Source: Cyclobacteriaceae bacterium (lineage in GTDB: Bacteria > Bacteroidota > Bacteroidia > Cytophagales > Cyclobacteriaceae). Taken from it: DNA of 13,572 bases. Position 1 is the first letter of the stretch; each line of letters opens with the position of its first letter. The stretch lies in NCBI GenBank assembly GCA_013140395.1, contig JABFSY010000249.1:1-13572 (forward strand), given 5' to 3'. Shown here in pieces: positions 1-5,308 of the stretch. The notes under the pieces are model-generated. The model saw nothing but the letters and a program-made list of their open reading frames with translations, made no database searches and was not told the DNA's origin. The position numbers were made by a program, and so were the translations under genes.

Positions 1-324
1 ATTGGCGATGCAGCCCATGCCACCACACCTAACCTAGGCCAAGGCGGTTGTCAAGCAGTGGAAGATGCTTTTGTAATTGCAAAATGCCTTAGAGAAAATT
101 ACTCGTATGTAAAAGCATTTGAAAAATTTCAAAACATCCGCTACAAGAAGGCGGTGCATGTTGTGAACACATCGTGGAAATTTGGGAAAATGACCAACAT
201 CGAAAATTCCCTTTTGCAATCTATGCAAAATGGTCTTGTAGTGGGCACTTTCACTACTGGCGCAAGGGTTCCGCGCTTGTGCCCAATAAAAATGCGCTCA
301 GGAGGGAATGTTTCTTTGACGTAG
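1..324 (+). CDS. FAD-dependent monooxygenase, C-terminal part, with aberrant tail (partial)
   Basis: The frame is open from base 1, so the gene begins outside the window. The first residues read IGDAAHATTPNLGQGGCQAVEDA, cut here to the motif GDAAH-x3-P-x2-GQG-x5-ED, which is the flavin-contacting motif near the C-terminus of PHBH/UbiH-type FAD monooxygenases (FAD_binding_3). These enzymes hydroxylate small organic substrates using NAD(P)H and O2; the substrate cannot be told here. Homology by eye continues to about residue 78 (NTSWKFGKMTN, then SLLQSMQNGL). The last ~28 residues, up to the TAG at 322, do not look like the family tail (usually an NALMRxTP-like segment and ~20 more residues) and are encoded by a stretch full of inverted repeats. 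The gene was probably cut or overwritten at its 3' end. Whether a truncated enzyme is still active is unknown. Confidence 0.75.
   Translation: MGDAAHATTPNLGQGGCQAVEDAFVIAKCLRENYSYVKAFEKFQNIRYKKAVHVVNTSWKFGKMTNIENSLLQSMQNGLVVGTFTTGARVPRLCPIKMRSGGNVSLT
238..285. repeat. REP-like cluster of nested inverted repeats
   Basis: Three overlapping hairpins can be drawn in 48 bases: GTAGTG (238-243) with CACTAC (252-257); TGGGCAC (242-248) with GTGCCCA (279-285), seven perfect pairs; and GGCGCAAG (259-266) with CTTGTGCC (276-283), eight pairs with one G-U. The first and second compete, so alternative folds are possible. GGCGCAAG...CTTGTGCC reminds me of dispersed palindromes seen between genes in Bacteroidetes, but I could not check copy number. 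It sits exactly where the monooxygenase loses similarity to its family. There is no U-tract on either strand, so a terminator role is not favoured. Confidence 0.5.
310..320. other. Candidate left attachment core (attL)
   Basis: GTTTCTTTGAC here matches GTTACTTTGAC at 5309-5319 in 10 of 11 positions, in the same orientation, on either side of the integrase-bearing segment. Both resemble the GTANNTTTGC core reported for CTnDOT integration sites, with an A for T change and one inserted base. The match is short and could be chance in AT-rich DNA. Confidence 0.35.
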
Positions 325-343
325 AATAAAGCAAGCCATTTAG

Positions 344-997
344 TTACCACCGTTTATCAATGGCCGAATTCGGGAAGGAAACTAGGTTAAACATTTCCCG
401 TAGCCTGGAGCGTAGCCTATTTCAATAAAGTGTCTCAATCTCGCTCGCTGAAAGATTAGTGGTAACGTGAGTGATCATCCGCTGCGAAATATAATAGTCG
501 TATCGGCTGAGCAGAATTTCGCCTAATACATTGCATTCATTGCCAAAGTATTTCAGCGCTTGTTCTGTGCCCAGATCATCGAAGCAACAGATTTTTGGGT
601 GTCCATTACTGAATGACATCCTGCTGTAGCGCCAGATCACTTCGTAACCTTCCTGGATAAATTCAAAGCTCACATCGCGGCAGGTTTTCATAATGTGGTT
701 GCGCTCCGGTGGAGGAACAAAGCGCATCAGGTTCATCAATGATGTTTTGCCACAGCCAATCGGACCAGTGAGAAGGATCCCTTTTGTAAGATCGATACCT
801 ATTTTTTCAGCATTCAGTTTATCGCCAACAAAGTAGATGATAAGCTTAAAAAGGACTTCATGATCCGCCTCGTATATTCTGAATTTCTCACCATATAGTT
901 CTTTCCCTCTTTTCTCCAGAAAGGAAACACACCATTTGAACCCTTTCCCCCCTATTCCATCTTCCAACATAGGATGAGAACTAGAGGGGTTCTCCAT
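344..997 (-). pseudogene. DnaC/IstB-like AAA+ ATPase (helicase-loader type) with in-frame TGA at codon 192
   Basis: The first 191 codons (422-997) encode an ATPase with Walker A GPIGCGKTS (residues 78-86), Walker B ICCFDDLG (136-143) and sensor-1-like TTNLS (179-183). This is the Bacteroidetes mobile-element family of DnaC-like ATPases, which presumably loads replicative helicase. The family continues at this point with Y-G-N-R-V-R-S-R-M-R-E-M-F (arginine finger/box VII). Here codon 192, at 422-424, is TGA where Gly (GGA) is expected, and the same frame continues as NRLRSRLREMFNLVSF and ends DKRW with TAA at 344-346. A single G-to-T change explains everything; there is no frameshift. Unless TGA is read through, the product lacks its arginine finger and would be unable to hydrolyse ATP normally. 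The ATG at 995-997 overlaps the end of the initiator gene by 17 bases; Met10 is a possible alternative start. Confidence 0.82.
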
Positions 998-1868
998 AGT
1001 CTTTTAAAATTGATGCGTGAAGTGAAGGCTTCTTCGTTTCGAATTTGTGCGAATTCAGTAGCCAGTTACGCGCTGCAGCTTGCCAGTTTTTCATGGGGGC
1101 GCGGCCGCCTACTTTCCAGCCGTTGCTTTGGAAGTAGTTGTAGAATTTTTCGGCTTCGTTGCTTGCGGACTTTTGCGCTGTGAAGAAGGCTTTGACTTCT
1201 TCGAGGGATTTTGGCAGGGGCAAAGTTTTGGTTGTTCGTTGTTGGTTGACCTTTGTTCGGACACGGGTTTCTTTACCAATTTTGTTTTCAAAAAAAACTG
1301 CGCCCCCCGGTGTGGATTTTTCCCCTCCTTCGCTAAAGCTACGGAGGACGGGCTTTTTCTCCTGCGCATTGGCTCCATCAAAATTTGAACTTGTATCATT
1401 AGTTTCATTTTGCTTGTGCTGTTTACAATGTTTACTGTTTATAATGTTTGTATTGTTTATATAAGGCTCGTTCAGAAGTACAGTGCTTTCCTGTTTTTTG
1501 GTATGGTAGCGGCCTATTGCTAGTTCACTGCTTGTTTGATTTTTGGTATGCCTGCTGTTCCTTTTTTGAACTTCTTCTTCCTCTAAATTGATCAAGGTAA
1601 CTGCGCTTCCACGAAACGGATTATAAGACGGCTCGTACTTTATGAAACCGAGTTGGTGCAAATCTTTCATCACTTTGTGATAGGTTGCCTTGGAACAAAT
1701 CTTACTCACGCTCATCATATCACTACGTGAAATAGAAATTGGGTTTACAAATCGATTCAGGTTCCAATATTGAAAGAGCCCCATGTATAAACTGATGTGC
1801 GTTGGGTTAAGGCGATTTTCGCTTGCCACGCGGGCGAAGAATCCTGAAAGGTGACGGATGTAATTCAT
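981..1868 (-). CDS. Winged-helix replication initiator/replisome-organizer-like protein
   Basis: A 295-residue protein. Residues 1-100 look like a winged-helix domain (motif ISISRSDMMSVSKICSKATYHK followed by a second helix and LGFIKYEP, typical of recognition helix plus wing). Residues 105-225 are a low-complexity, Asn/Lys/Thr-rich linker. The C-terminal part (about 226-280) contains SLEEVKAFF, KFYNYFQSNGWKVG and MKNWQAAARNWL, the pattern found at the end of DnaD/DnaT-like and phage replisome proteins that hand helicase to the origin. Placing it directly before a DnaC-like ATPase, with a 17-base overlap, fits an initiator/loader pair. The start at 1868 has a strong Shine-Dalgarno AAGGAGG three bases upstream, supplied by a hairpin repeat. 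A second copy of that repeat is embedded in the linker (1324-1347) and an iteron-like array lies at 1420-1462. A plain transcription regulator is the main alternative. Confidence 0.68.
   Translation of the reverse strand: MNYIRHLSGFFARVASENRLNPTHISLYMGLFQYWNLNRFVNPISISRSDMMSVSKICSKATYHKVMKDLHQLGFIKYEPSYNPFRGSAVTLINLEEEEVQKRNSRHTKNQTSSELAIGRYHTKKQESTVLLNEPYINNTNIINSKHCKQHKQNETNDTSSNFDGANAQEKKPVLRSFSEGGEKSTPGGAVFFENKIGKETRVRTKVNQQRTTKTLPLPKSLEEVKAFFTAQKSASNEAEKFYNYFQSNGWKVGGRAPMKNWQAAARNWLLNSHKFETKKPSLHASILKDYGEPL
1324..1347. repeat. Dispersed hairpin repeat inside the initiator gene
   Basis: CCTCC-TTCGCTAAAGCTAC-GGAGG: five perfect outer pairs, an imperfect middle and a tight GCT/AGC inner stem. 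On the coding strand it is translated as part of the linker (LRSFSEGG). The form CCTCCGTAGCTTTAGCGAAGGAGG is, from memory, a repeat scattered in many Bacteroidetes and candidate-phylum genomes; that recollection was not verified. It preserves the reading frame and falls in a linker that tolerates insertion. A related copy is at 1870-1897. Confidence 0.6.
1420..1462. repeat. Iteron-like TGTTTA array, candidate replication origin
   Basis: Five back-to-back units each begin with TGTTT; their lengths are 9, 7, 9, 9 and 9 bases (starts at 1420, 1429, 1436, 1445, 1454). Consensus TGTTTAYAA. The tract is very AT-rich and lies in the linker-coding part of the initiator gene, as the lambda and related phage origins lie inside their O genes. 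The competing explanation is simply an Asn-rich linker: read on the minus strand it encodes repeated AAC codons (NNTNIINSK). Confidence 0.4.
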
Positions 1869-1869
1869 A

Positions 1870-1897
1870 GCCCTCCTTCACTAACGTTTCGGAGGGC
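1870..1897. repeat. Hairpin repeat bridging two genes and carrying a Shine-Dalgarno
   Basis: GCCCTCC (1870-1876) pairs perfectly with GGAGGGC (1891-1897) around a 14-base loop. It is the same kind of repeat as the one at 1324-1347 but with a diverged centre. On the minus strand it encodes the last residues (CPPKR) and the TAG stop (1881-1883) of the upstream HTH gene, then gives AAGGAGG (1872-1878), three bases before the ATG of the initiator gene (1866-1868). Folding would hide the Shine-Dalgarno, so it could limit translation. Confidence 0.65.
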
Positions 1898-2171
1898 AAG
1901 CCTCATTTTTTAACCCCTGTTCTAAAGCCAACTCGATGCCTTCGTAGCTGTAGTAGATGATGCCGCCAATCTTTGTGAAGCGAAGCGTGCCGTTGACGCG
2001 GAGGTTTTGCAGTGTGCCTGGAGAAATCTTCAGCATCCTTCTTACCTCTGGGCTCTTGAGCCACTGTTTCGGTTTCTCCGGGATGTGCTTTGAAAGTGTT
2101 TGCTTGAGATCGTTCAGCAACTCGGATCGGAAGTGTTGCAGGTCTTCTTTTGTGACGATGTCTATTCCCAT
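1881..2171 (-). CDS. Excisionase-like helix-turn-helix protein
   Basis: A 96-residue protein with a predicted N-terminal coiled/helical tail (about 1-35) and a MerR/excisionase-type winged HTH at about 36-85: WLKSPEVRRMLKISPGTLQNLR, cut here to LKSPEVRRML and ISPGTLQNLR, then the wing LRFTKIGGIIYYSYEGIE. This is the helix_turn_helix_17 arrangement that accompanies integrases in Bacteroidetes mobile elements, where such proteins direct excision or regulate mobilization genes. It is the first gene of the minus-strand operon; only 12 bases separate it from the initiator gene. No good Shine-Dalgarno precedes the ATG, which is usual in this phylum. Its last codons come from the hairpin repeat described at 1870-1897, so the original C-terminus may have been a little different. 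Confidence 0.75.
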   Translation of the reverse strand: MGIDIVTKEDLQHFRSELLNDLKQTLSKHIPEKPKQWLKSPEVRRMLKISPGTLQNLRVNGTLRFTKIGGIIYYSYEGIELALEQGLKNEACPPKR

Positions 2172-2228
2172 AACTTCTATTTGGTTTTGTTATGGCTCAA
2201 AGGAATTTGATTCGACTTAGCGAAACCA

Positions 2229-2252
2229 GTCCCAAGGGGTCCCAGGGACCCC
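2229..2252. promoter_or_regulatory. GTCCC/GGGAC half-site cluster (candidate operator, origin or transfer site)
   Basis: In the 232-base gap between divergent genes (2172-2403), GTCCCA occurs at 2229-2234 and again at 2239-2244, ten bases apart. GGGAC follows in inverted orientation at 2245-2249. GGGGTCCC (2236-2243) and GGGACCCC (2245-2252) form a perfect 8-bp palindrome around a single A. The GC-rich block stands out in AT-rich surroundings. Its place between the HTH operon and the alpha-CTD-like gene suits an operator for the HTH protein. An oriT or origin function cannot be excluded. The rest of the gap shows an A/T-run near 2285-2307 and nothing else clear. Confidence 0.45.
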
Positions 2253-2403
2253 CTGTTTGGCAGCTAAGTGTTTGTGAATCAACAAGAAAAAATTACCTTT
2301 TTTTTTGGCGGAGAGCTGCTTCCATGTTAAGTACATCCCATTTGTCAAGAATTGCTAAACCTTTTGGCTGGTTTTCCTTTATATTGAGATACAATAGAAA
2401 ACC

Positions 2404-2631
2404 ATGGACACCGAGTTTAGCCATCCTATGTTACATCGACCAATCGATGATTTCCAGGTGAGTGAAAATTTTCAACTCGATTTTTTACGGGCAGGATTTA
2501 GCACTTTAGCGGATGCGCTCGAGCATGAAGCTGACTGGTTGGTAAAAGAAAAGAAATTCACCTACCATACAATCACTGAACTCATCAGTCTTCTTAACTC
2601 GTACGGGCTGGCACAGTATTTCAAAGATTGA
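2404..2631 (+). CDS. Stand-alone RNA polymerase alpha-CTD-like small protein
   Basis: A 75-residue protein, the only plus-strand gene in the element. Residues 12-68 align almost without gaps to the C-terminal domain of RNA polymerase alpha: RPIDDF (12-17) corresponds to RPVDDL in E. coli, then FLRAGFSTLADAL to the helix around CLKAEAIHYIGDL, and ITELISLLNSYGL to the last helix, ending in the typical GL. There is no N-terminal domain, so it cannot form the polymerase. The residues that touch UP elements in E. coli (R265, N268, G296, K298, S299) are not kept: the aligned positions are about F22, D25, T53, H55 and T56. It may bind protein partners rather than DNA, or modulate host transcription. 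A weak promoter-like TATATTG (2380-2386) lies just upstream. Stop codon TGA abuts the stop of the convergent gene. Confidence 0.65.
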   Translation: MDTEFSHPMLHRPIDDFQVSENFQLDFLRAGFSTLADALEHEADWLVKEKKFTYHTITELISLLNSYGLAQYFKD

Positions 2632-3828
2632 TCACTCATCTTTTTTGCTATGTAAAAGCAGTTTGGCAAGAATGCTTTGCACGTGGTTTACAGCCGCTCT
2701 TCCAAACTTAAAATACTCACCTTTGAAGCTCTCCGTTGAAATATTTTCCACTTGATGGGAAGAAAAATTTTTGGAAAAGAAACGAATCAGCTCTGACCTG
2801 TTCTCATTGGTGATGATCCCTGAATCCTTTAACAAACGAATAGAGTAAGCAAGCTGTGGAACAGAAAGGGAAGTCTTTACTTTGAAATCATTCACGCTTT
2901 CGGCTTTAACGCCTCCTGGTGGGATCATCAACGTGAGCTGCCTTTTCCTTTCGATAAAATGTATTTCCTCCTCCAACCAATTTGACAAGAGATTTTTCAA
3001 TGATTCGCGTAGTGGTTTGAGTCCGAAAGTTGGCTTTACCTGAGCTTGGTTTAATTTCTTAAGCGTGAGTGAAAGATGCTCCAGATGGGCGGTCATGGAA
3101 GGTAATAGCTCAACCTCCTTTCGGATTTTGGTTGTAGCAAATTGCAGAAAGTGATAGCTGTTGAAGTTCAGATAGAACAAATGTTCGAATACCGCTTCTG
3201 AAAAATTGGGCTTGTCTTTGAGGGCGATAAGCTCCTTTACCAAGTACTTTTTGTAGATGAGATTTCTAAATGTCAGGCTTTTCTTTTCTGGTGTTTCCAC
3301 AAACCGGTTCACAGGGAAGAGAACTATTTCCGTAAATTCATTGTCAACTCCTTTCTCAACAAAAACCTTCCGGATGATCTCGAGCTTCTCACGAAATTCT
3401 TTGATGGAAATATGCGCGTAGGTATCTGGTATTTTCTGGTCTTGGTCAAAGTATTTCGTAAAATGGGCTTCGATGTAATTAAGCAGATTTTCAAATGCTT
3501 GCAGCAACACTTTACAAAGATTGAGCCTCGTAGGCTCAGCACCTATTCTATTTAAATTGAGCGACTCTTCTTTATCTAAGACTGTTGAAACTTTGTTGGC
3601 CAGCCTGATTATGTGGGCATGATGGTGCTGTATGAAGAGCTCAAAGCGGCTCTCATTTTCAACTTGAAAAAGTTGTTCAACAAAACTTTTCTTGAGCCGC
3701 TCAACTTCTTGTTCGATCAAAAGCCTTTTCTTGGGGAAGTCAGTAATAACAGAGGAGGGTGAGAGCTTTTTACTTTTTCCGCATTCTTTCTTGATGAATT
3801 CATCAAAGAATTCGAGTTCAAACTTCAT
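2632..3828 (-). CDS. Mobile-element protein of unknown function, possible RteC-like winged helix at C-terminus
   Basis: A 398-residue, cytosolic, highly charged and mainly helical protein without signal peptide or membrane segment. The N-terminal ~110 residues contain a Lys/Glu-rich helix (IEQEVERLKKSFVEQLF). The middle (about 120-310) is all-alpha with no catalytic motif I recognise. The C-terminal ~80 residues (LSVPQLAYSIRLLKDSGII, then ELIRFFSKNFSS and a final helix) have the layout helix-helix-helix of a winged-helix domain, similar in shape to the C-terminal part of RteC, the excision regulator of CTnDOT. I believe similar proteins stand beside integrases in other Bacteroidetes, but this was not checked. 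It starts 148 bases after the integrase stop and has its own promoter-like site. Roles as excision regulator or as cargo (for example defence) are both open. Confidence 0.6.
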   Translation of the reverse strand: MKFELEFFDEFIKKECGKSKKLSPSSVITDFPKKRLLIEQEVERLKKSFVEQLFQVENESRFELFIQHHHAHIIRLANKVSTVLDKEESLNLNRIGAEPTRLNLCKVLLQAFENLLNYIEAHFTKYFDQDQKIPDTYAHISIKEFREKLEIIRKVFVEKGVDNEFTEIVLFPVNRFVETPEKKSLTFRNLIYKKYLVKELIALKDKPNFSEAVFEHLFYLNFNSYHFLQFATTKIRKEVELLPSMTAHLEHLSLTLKKLNQAQVKPTFGLKPLRESLKNLLSNWLEEEIHFIERKRQLTLMIPPGGVKAESVNDFKVKTSLSVPQLAYSIRLLKDSGIITNENRSELIRFFSKNFSSHQVENISTESFKGEYFKFGRAAVNHVQSILAKLLLHSKKDE

Positions 3829-3864
3829 TTAGGTTGGTGTTAACGTTCACCAGCGCAATCGATT

Positions 3865-3897
3865 GAAATATAGCAAAAACGATTAATTCAAACCAAA
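3865..3897 (-). promoter_or_regulatory. Bacteroidetes-type promoter for the 398-residue protein gene
   Basis: On the minus strand TATATTTC (3865-3872) matches the -7 element TAnnTTTG in all but the last defined base. TTTG elements lie 16 bases (3889-3892) and 21 bases (3894-3897) upstream, bracketing the usual ~19. The start codon at 3828 is about 37 bases downstream. The remaining gap to the integrase stop shows no terminator. Confidence 0.45.
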
Positions 3898-3976
3898 TAC
3901 TAGGATTTGAAATGTTTTTGATCAACCCTAAAAGACAGGTTTATAGGCTGTTAAATCACGTATCTGGAAGAGGACG

Positions 3977-5224
3977 CTAAGTACCAGTTTCGGATTTTTG
4001 AGGTGATTGGGCCGAAAATTTTGACCGGAGGATATTCATGTCAGCGCTTACCTTGATATCTAATATTTTTGCATAGTGCTGCGTAGTACGTAGACTTTTG
4101 TGACCCAGCATTTTGCTGACACTTTCAATTGGAACACCATTGGTTAGCGTGACTGTTGTAGCAAAAGTATGCCTGGCACAATGAAAAGTTAGTTCCTTAG
4201 TGAAACCACAAGCATCGCTAATCTCTTTGAGGTAGGAATTCAATCTCTGATTACTAAGCGTTGGCAACAATTTTTTCGTAGATACTGCTTTGGGATGGTT
4301 TGAATATTTAATGATGATCTCTTGTGCCATTGGCAATAACGGTATCCGAGAAGCCGTATCAGTCTTTGTGCGAGTAGTGAATACCCATTTTTCGCCATCA
4401 ATACCAATAGCAATATCGGATGGCGACAGCTTCATTACATCAGCGTACGCCAAGCCAGTGAAGCAACTGAATAGGAAAATATCTTTCACTTGATCGAGGC
4501 GGGCTATTGAAAACTCTTTGTTGGTTAGCGTTTGCAATTCTTCTTCTGAAAGATAGGCACGGTGTGTTTCACGTATTTTTATTTTATAGGACATGAACGG
4601 ATCCTTATCCAGCCAATCGTTGGCAACGCACTGGCGGACAATTTTTTTCAATTTCTTAATGTTGCCCATTGCAGTGTTGTGTTGAATACCTTGAATAGAT
4701 TTAAGGTAGAATTCATAATCGGTAATGAATTGGTGAGAAAGCTTGCTTATCGGAAAGTCAGTTGTTCCAAATTTCCATCGAATGAAATTTTGAAGGGATT
4801 TCAAGGCTGAATTGAATTTCTTTAAAGTGCCCCCCGAAAACTCCTTTCCTACCAAATCAGCGAACTGCTGATTGTGGTATTTGTAAACTTCGATAAGGGA
4901 ATGCTGTTGTTTTTGATTTACGCCCAGTAATTTATTTTTTACAAGTTCTGGTGAAAACTGCTCATTGATCAACTCAGATTCTCTTTGGATATCGAATATT
5001 CTACCTTGGATGGCGTCAAGATATGAGTTGAGTTGTGAGATTTCGTGATGGGAACCTCGGGCCCTGCCTGATTTTTGATTCCAATTTTTGGGATCACAGC
5101 TTCTTTGAATACTTAACTCTTTTCGCTGGCCGTCAATTATGATGCGCACATAAATGGGCATTGCGCCACCTTTATAGCGGTTGCCTTTTTTTAAAAAGAA
5201 AAGTGTTTTGAAAGACTTATACAT
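3977..5224 (-). CDS. IntDOT-like tyrosine recombinase (element integrase)
   Basis: A 415-residue site-specific recombinase that would integrate and excise the element. Residues 4-55 are an arm-binding domain (FKTLFFLKKG, PIYVRIIIDGQRKELSI), about 108-210 the SAM-like core-binding domain, and about 225-400 the catalytic domain. Visible catalytic residues: K287 in RTKTDTASR, H348 and R351 in HCARHTFAT, H375 in LGHKSLRTTQHY and the nucleophile Y384. The first catalytic Arg, expected in CFTGLxY, is replaced by Ala259, while Arg285 is present. IntDOT of CTnDOT likewise lacks that Arg, so this is a family trait and not damage. Length is typical. The start at 5224 is preferred over Met22 because the first 20 residues match the family N-terminus. 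It is transcribed toward the element interior, with its start next to the candidate right end. Confidence 0.92.
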   Translation of the reverse strand: MYKSFKTLFFLKKGNRYKGGAMPIYVRIIIDGQRKELSIQRSCDPKNWNQKSGRARGSHHEISQLNSYLDAIQGRIFDIQRESELINEQFSPELVKNKLLGVNQKQQHSLIEVYKYHNQQFADLVGKEFSGGTLKKFNSALKSLQNFIRWKFGTTDFPISKLSHQFITDYEFYLKSIQGIQHNTAMGNIKKLKKIVRQCVANDWLDKDPFMSYKIKIRETHRAYLSEEELQTLTNKEFSIARLDQVKDIFLFSCFTGLAYADVMKLSPSDIAIGIDGEKWVFTTRTKTDTASRIPLLPMAQEIIIKYSNHPKAVSTKKLLPTLSNQRLNSYLKEISDACGFTKELTFHCARHTFATTVTLTNGVPIESVSKMLGHKSLRTTQHYAKILDIKVSADMNILRSKFSAQSPQKSETGT

Positions 5225-5244
5225 ATCTGAGCTTTTAAAGTGAA

Positions 5245-5276
5245 TAAAAGTAGACGTGCAGTAAGTATTAAATCAA
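5245..5276 (-). promoter_or_regulatory. Candidate integrase promoter
   Basis: On the minus strand TACTTTTA (5245-5252) resembles TAnnTTTG with one mismatch, and TTG (5274-5276) lies 21 bases upstream. Start codon about 21 bases downstream. Spacing is slightly long; the site overlaps no other recognisable operator. Confidence 0.35.
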
Positions 5277-5308
5277 GATGTTCAACGACCTAACTAAATG
5301 ATAGTCAG

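Noticed and set aside
238..285. Rho-independent terminator for the ATPase operon or the monooxygenase
   Set aside because: Stems are present but no T-run follows on either strand.
422..424. TGA as selenocysteine codon
   Set aside because: The expected residue is Gly in a structural motif, not a redox site, and no SECIS-like hairpin right after the codon is evident; a nonsense mutation is simpler.
1080..1464. Plus-strand frames of about 100 codons antisense to the initiator gene (1080-1388 and 1159-1464), and a minus-strand frame at 1109-1408
   Set aside because: They are shadows of the 981-1868 gene: no domain, no start context, and composition reflects the opposite strand.
1324..1897. CRISPR-like array from the two CCTCC/GGAGG repeats
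   Set aside because: Only two diverged copies 546 bases apart, inside and next to coding sequence; no regular spacing and no cas gene.
2192..2461. Plus-strand 89-codon frame across the control region
   Set aside because: It runs through the palindrome and the A/T-run, has no recognisable domain and overlaps the better supported 2404-2631 gene in another frame.
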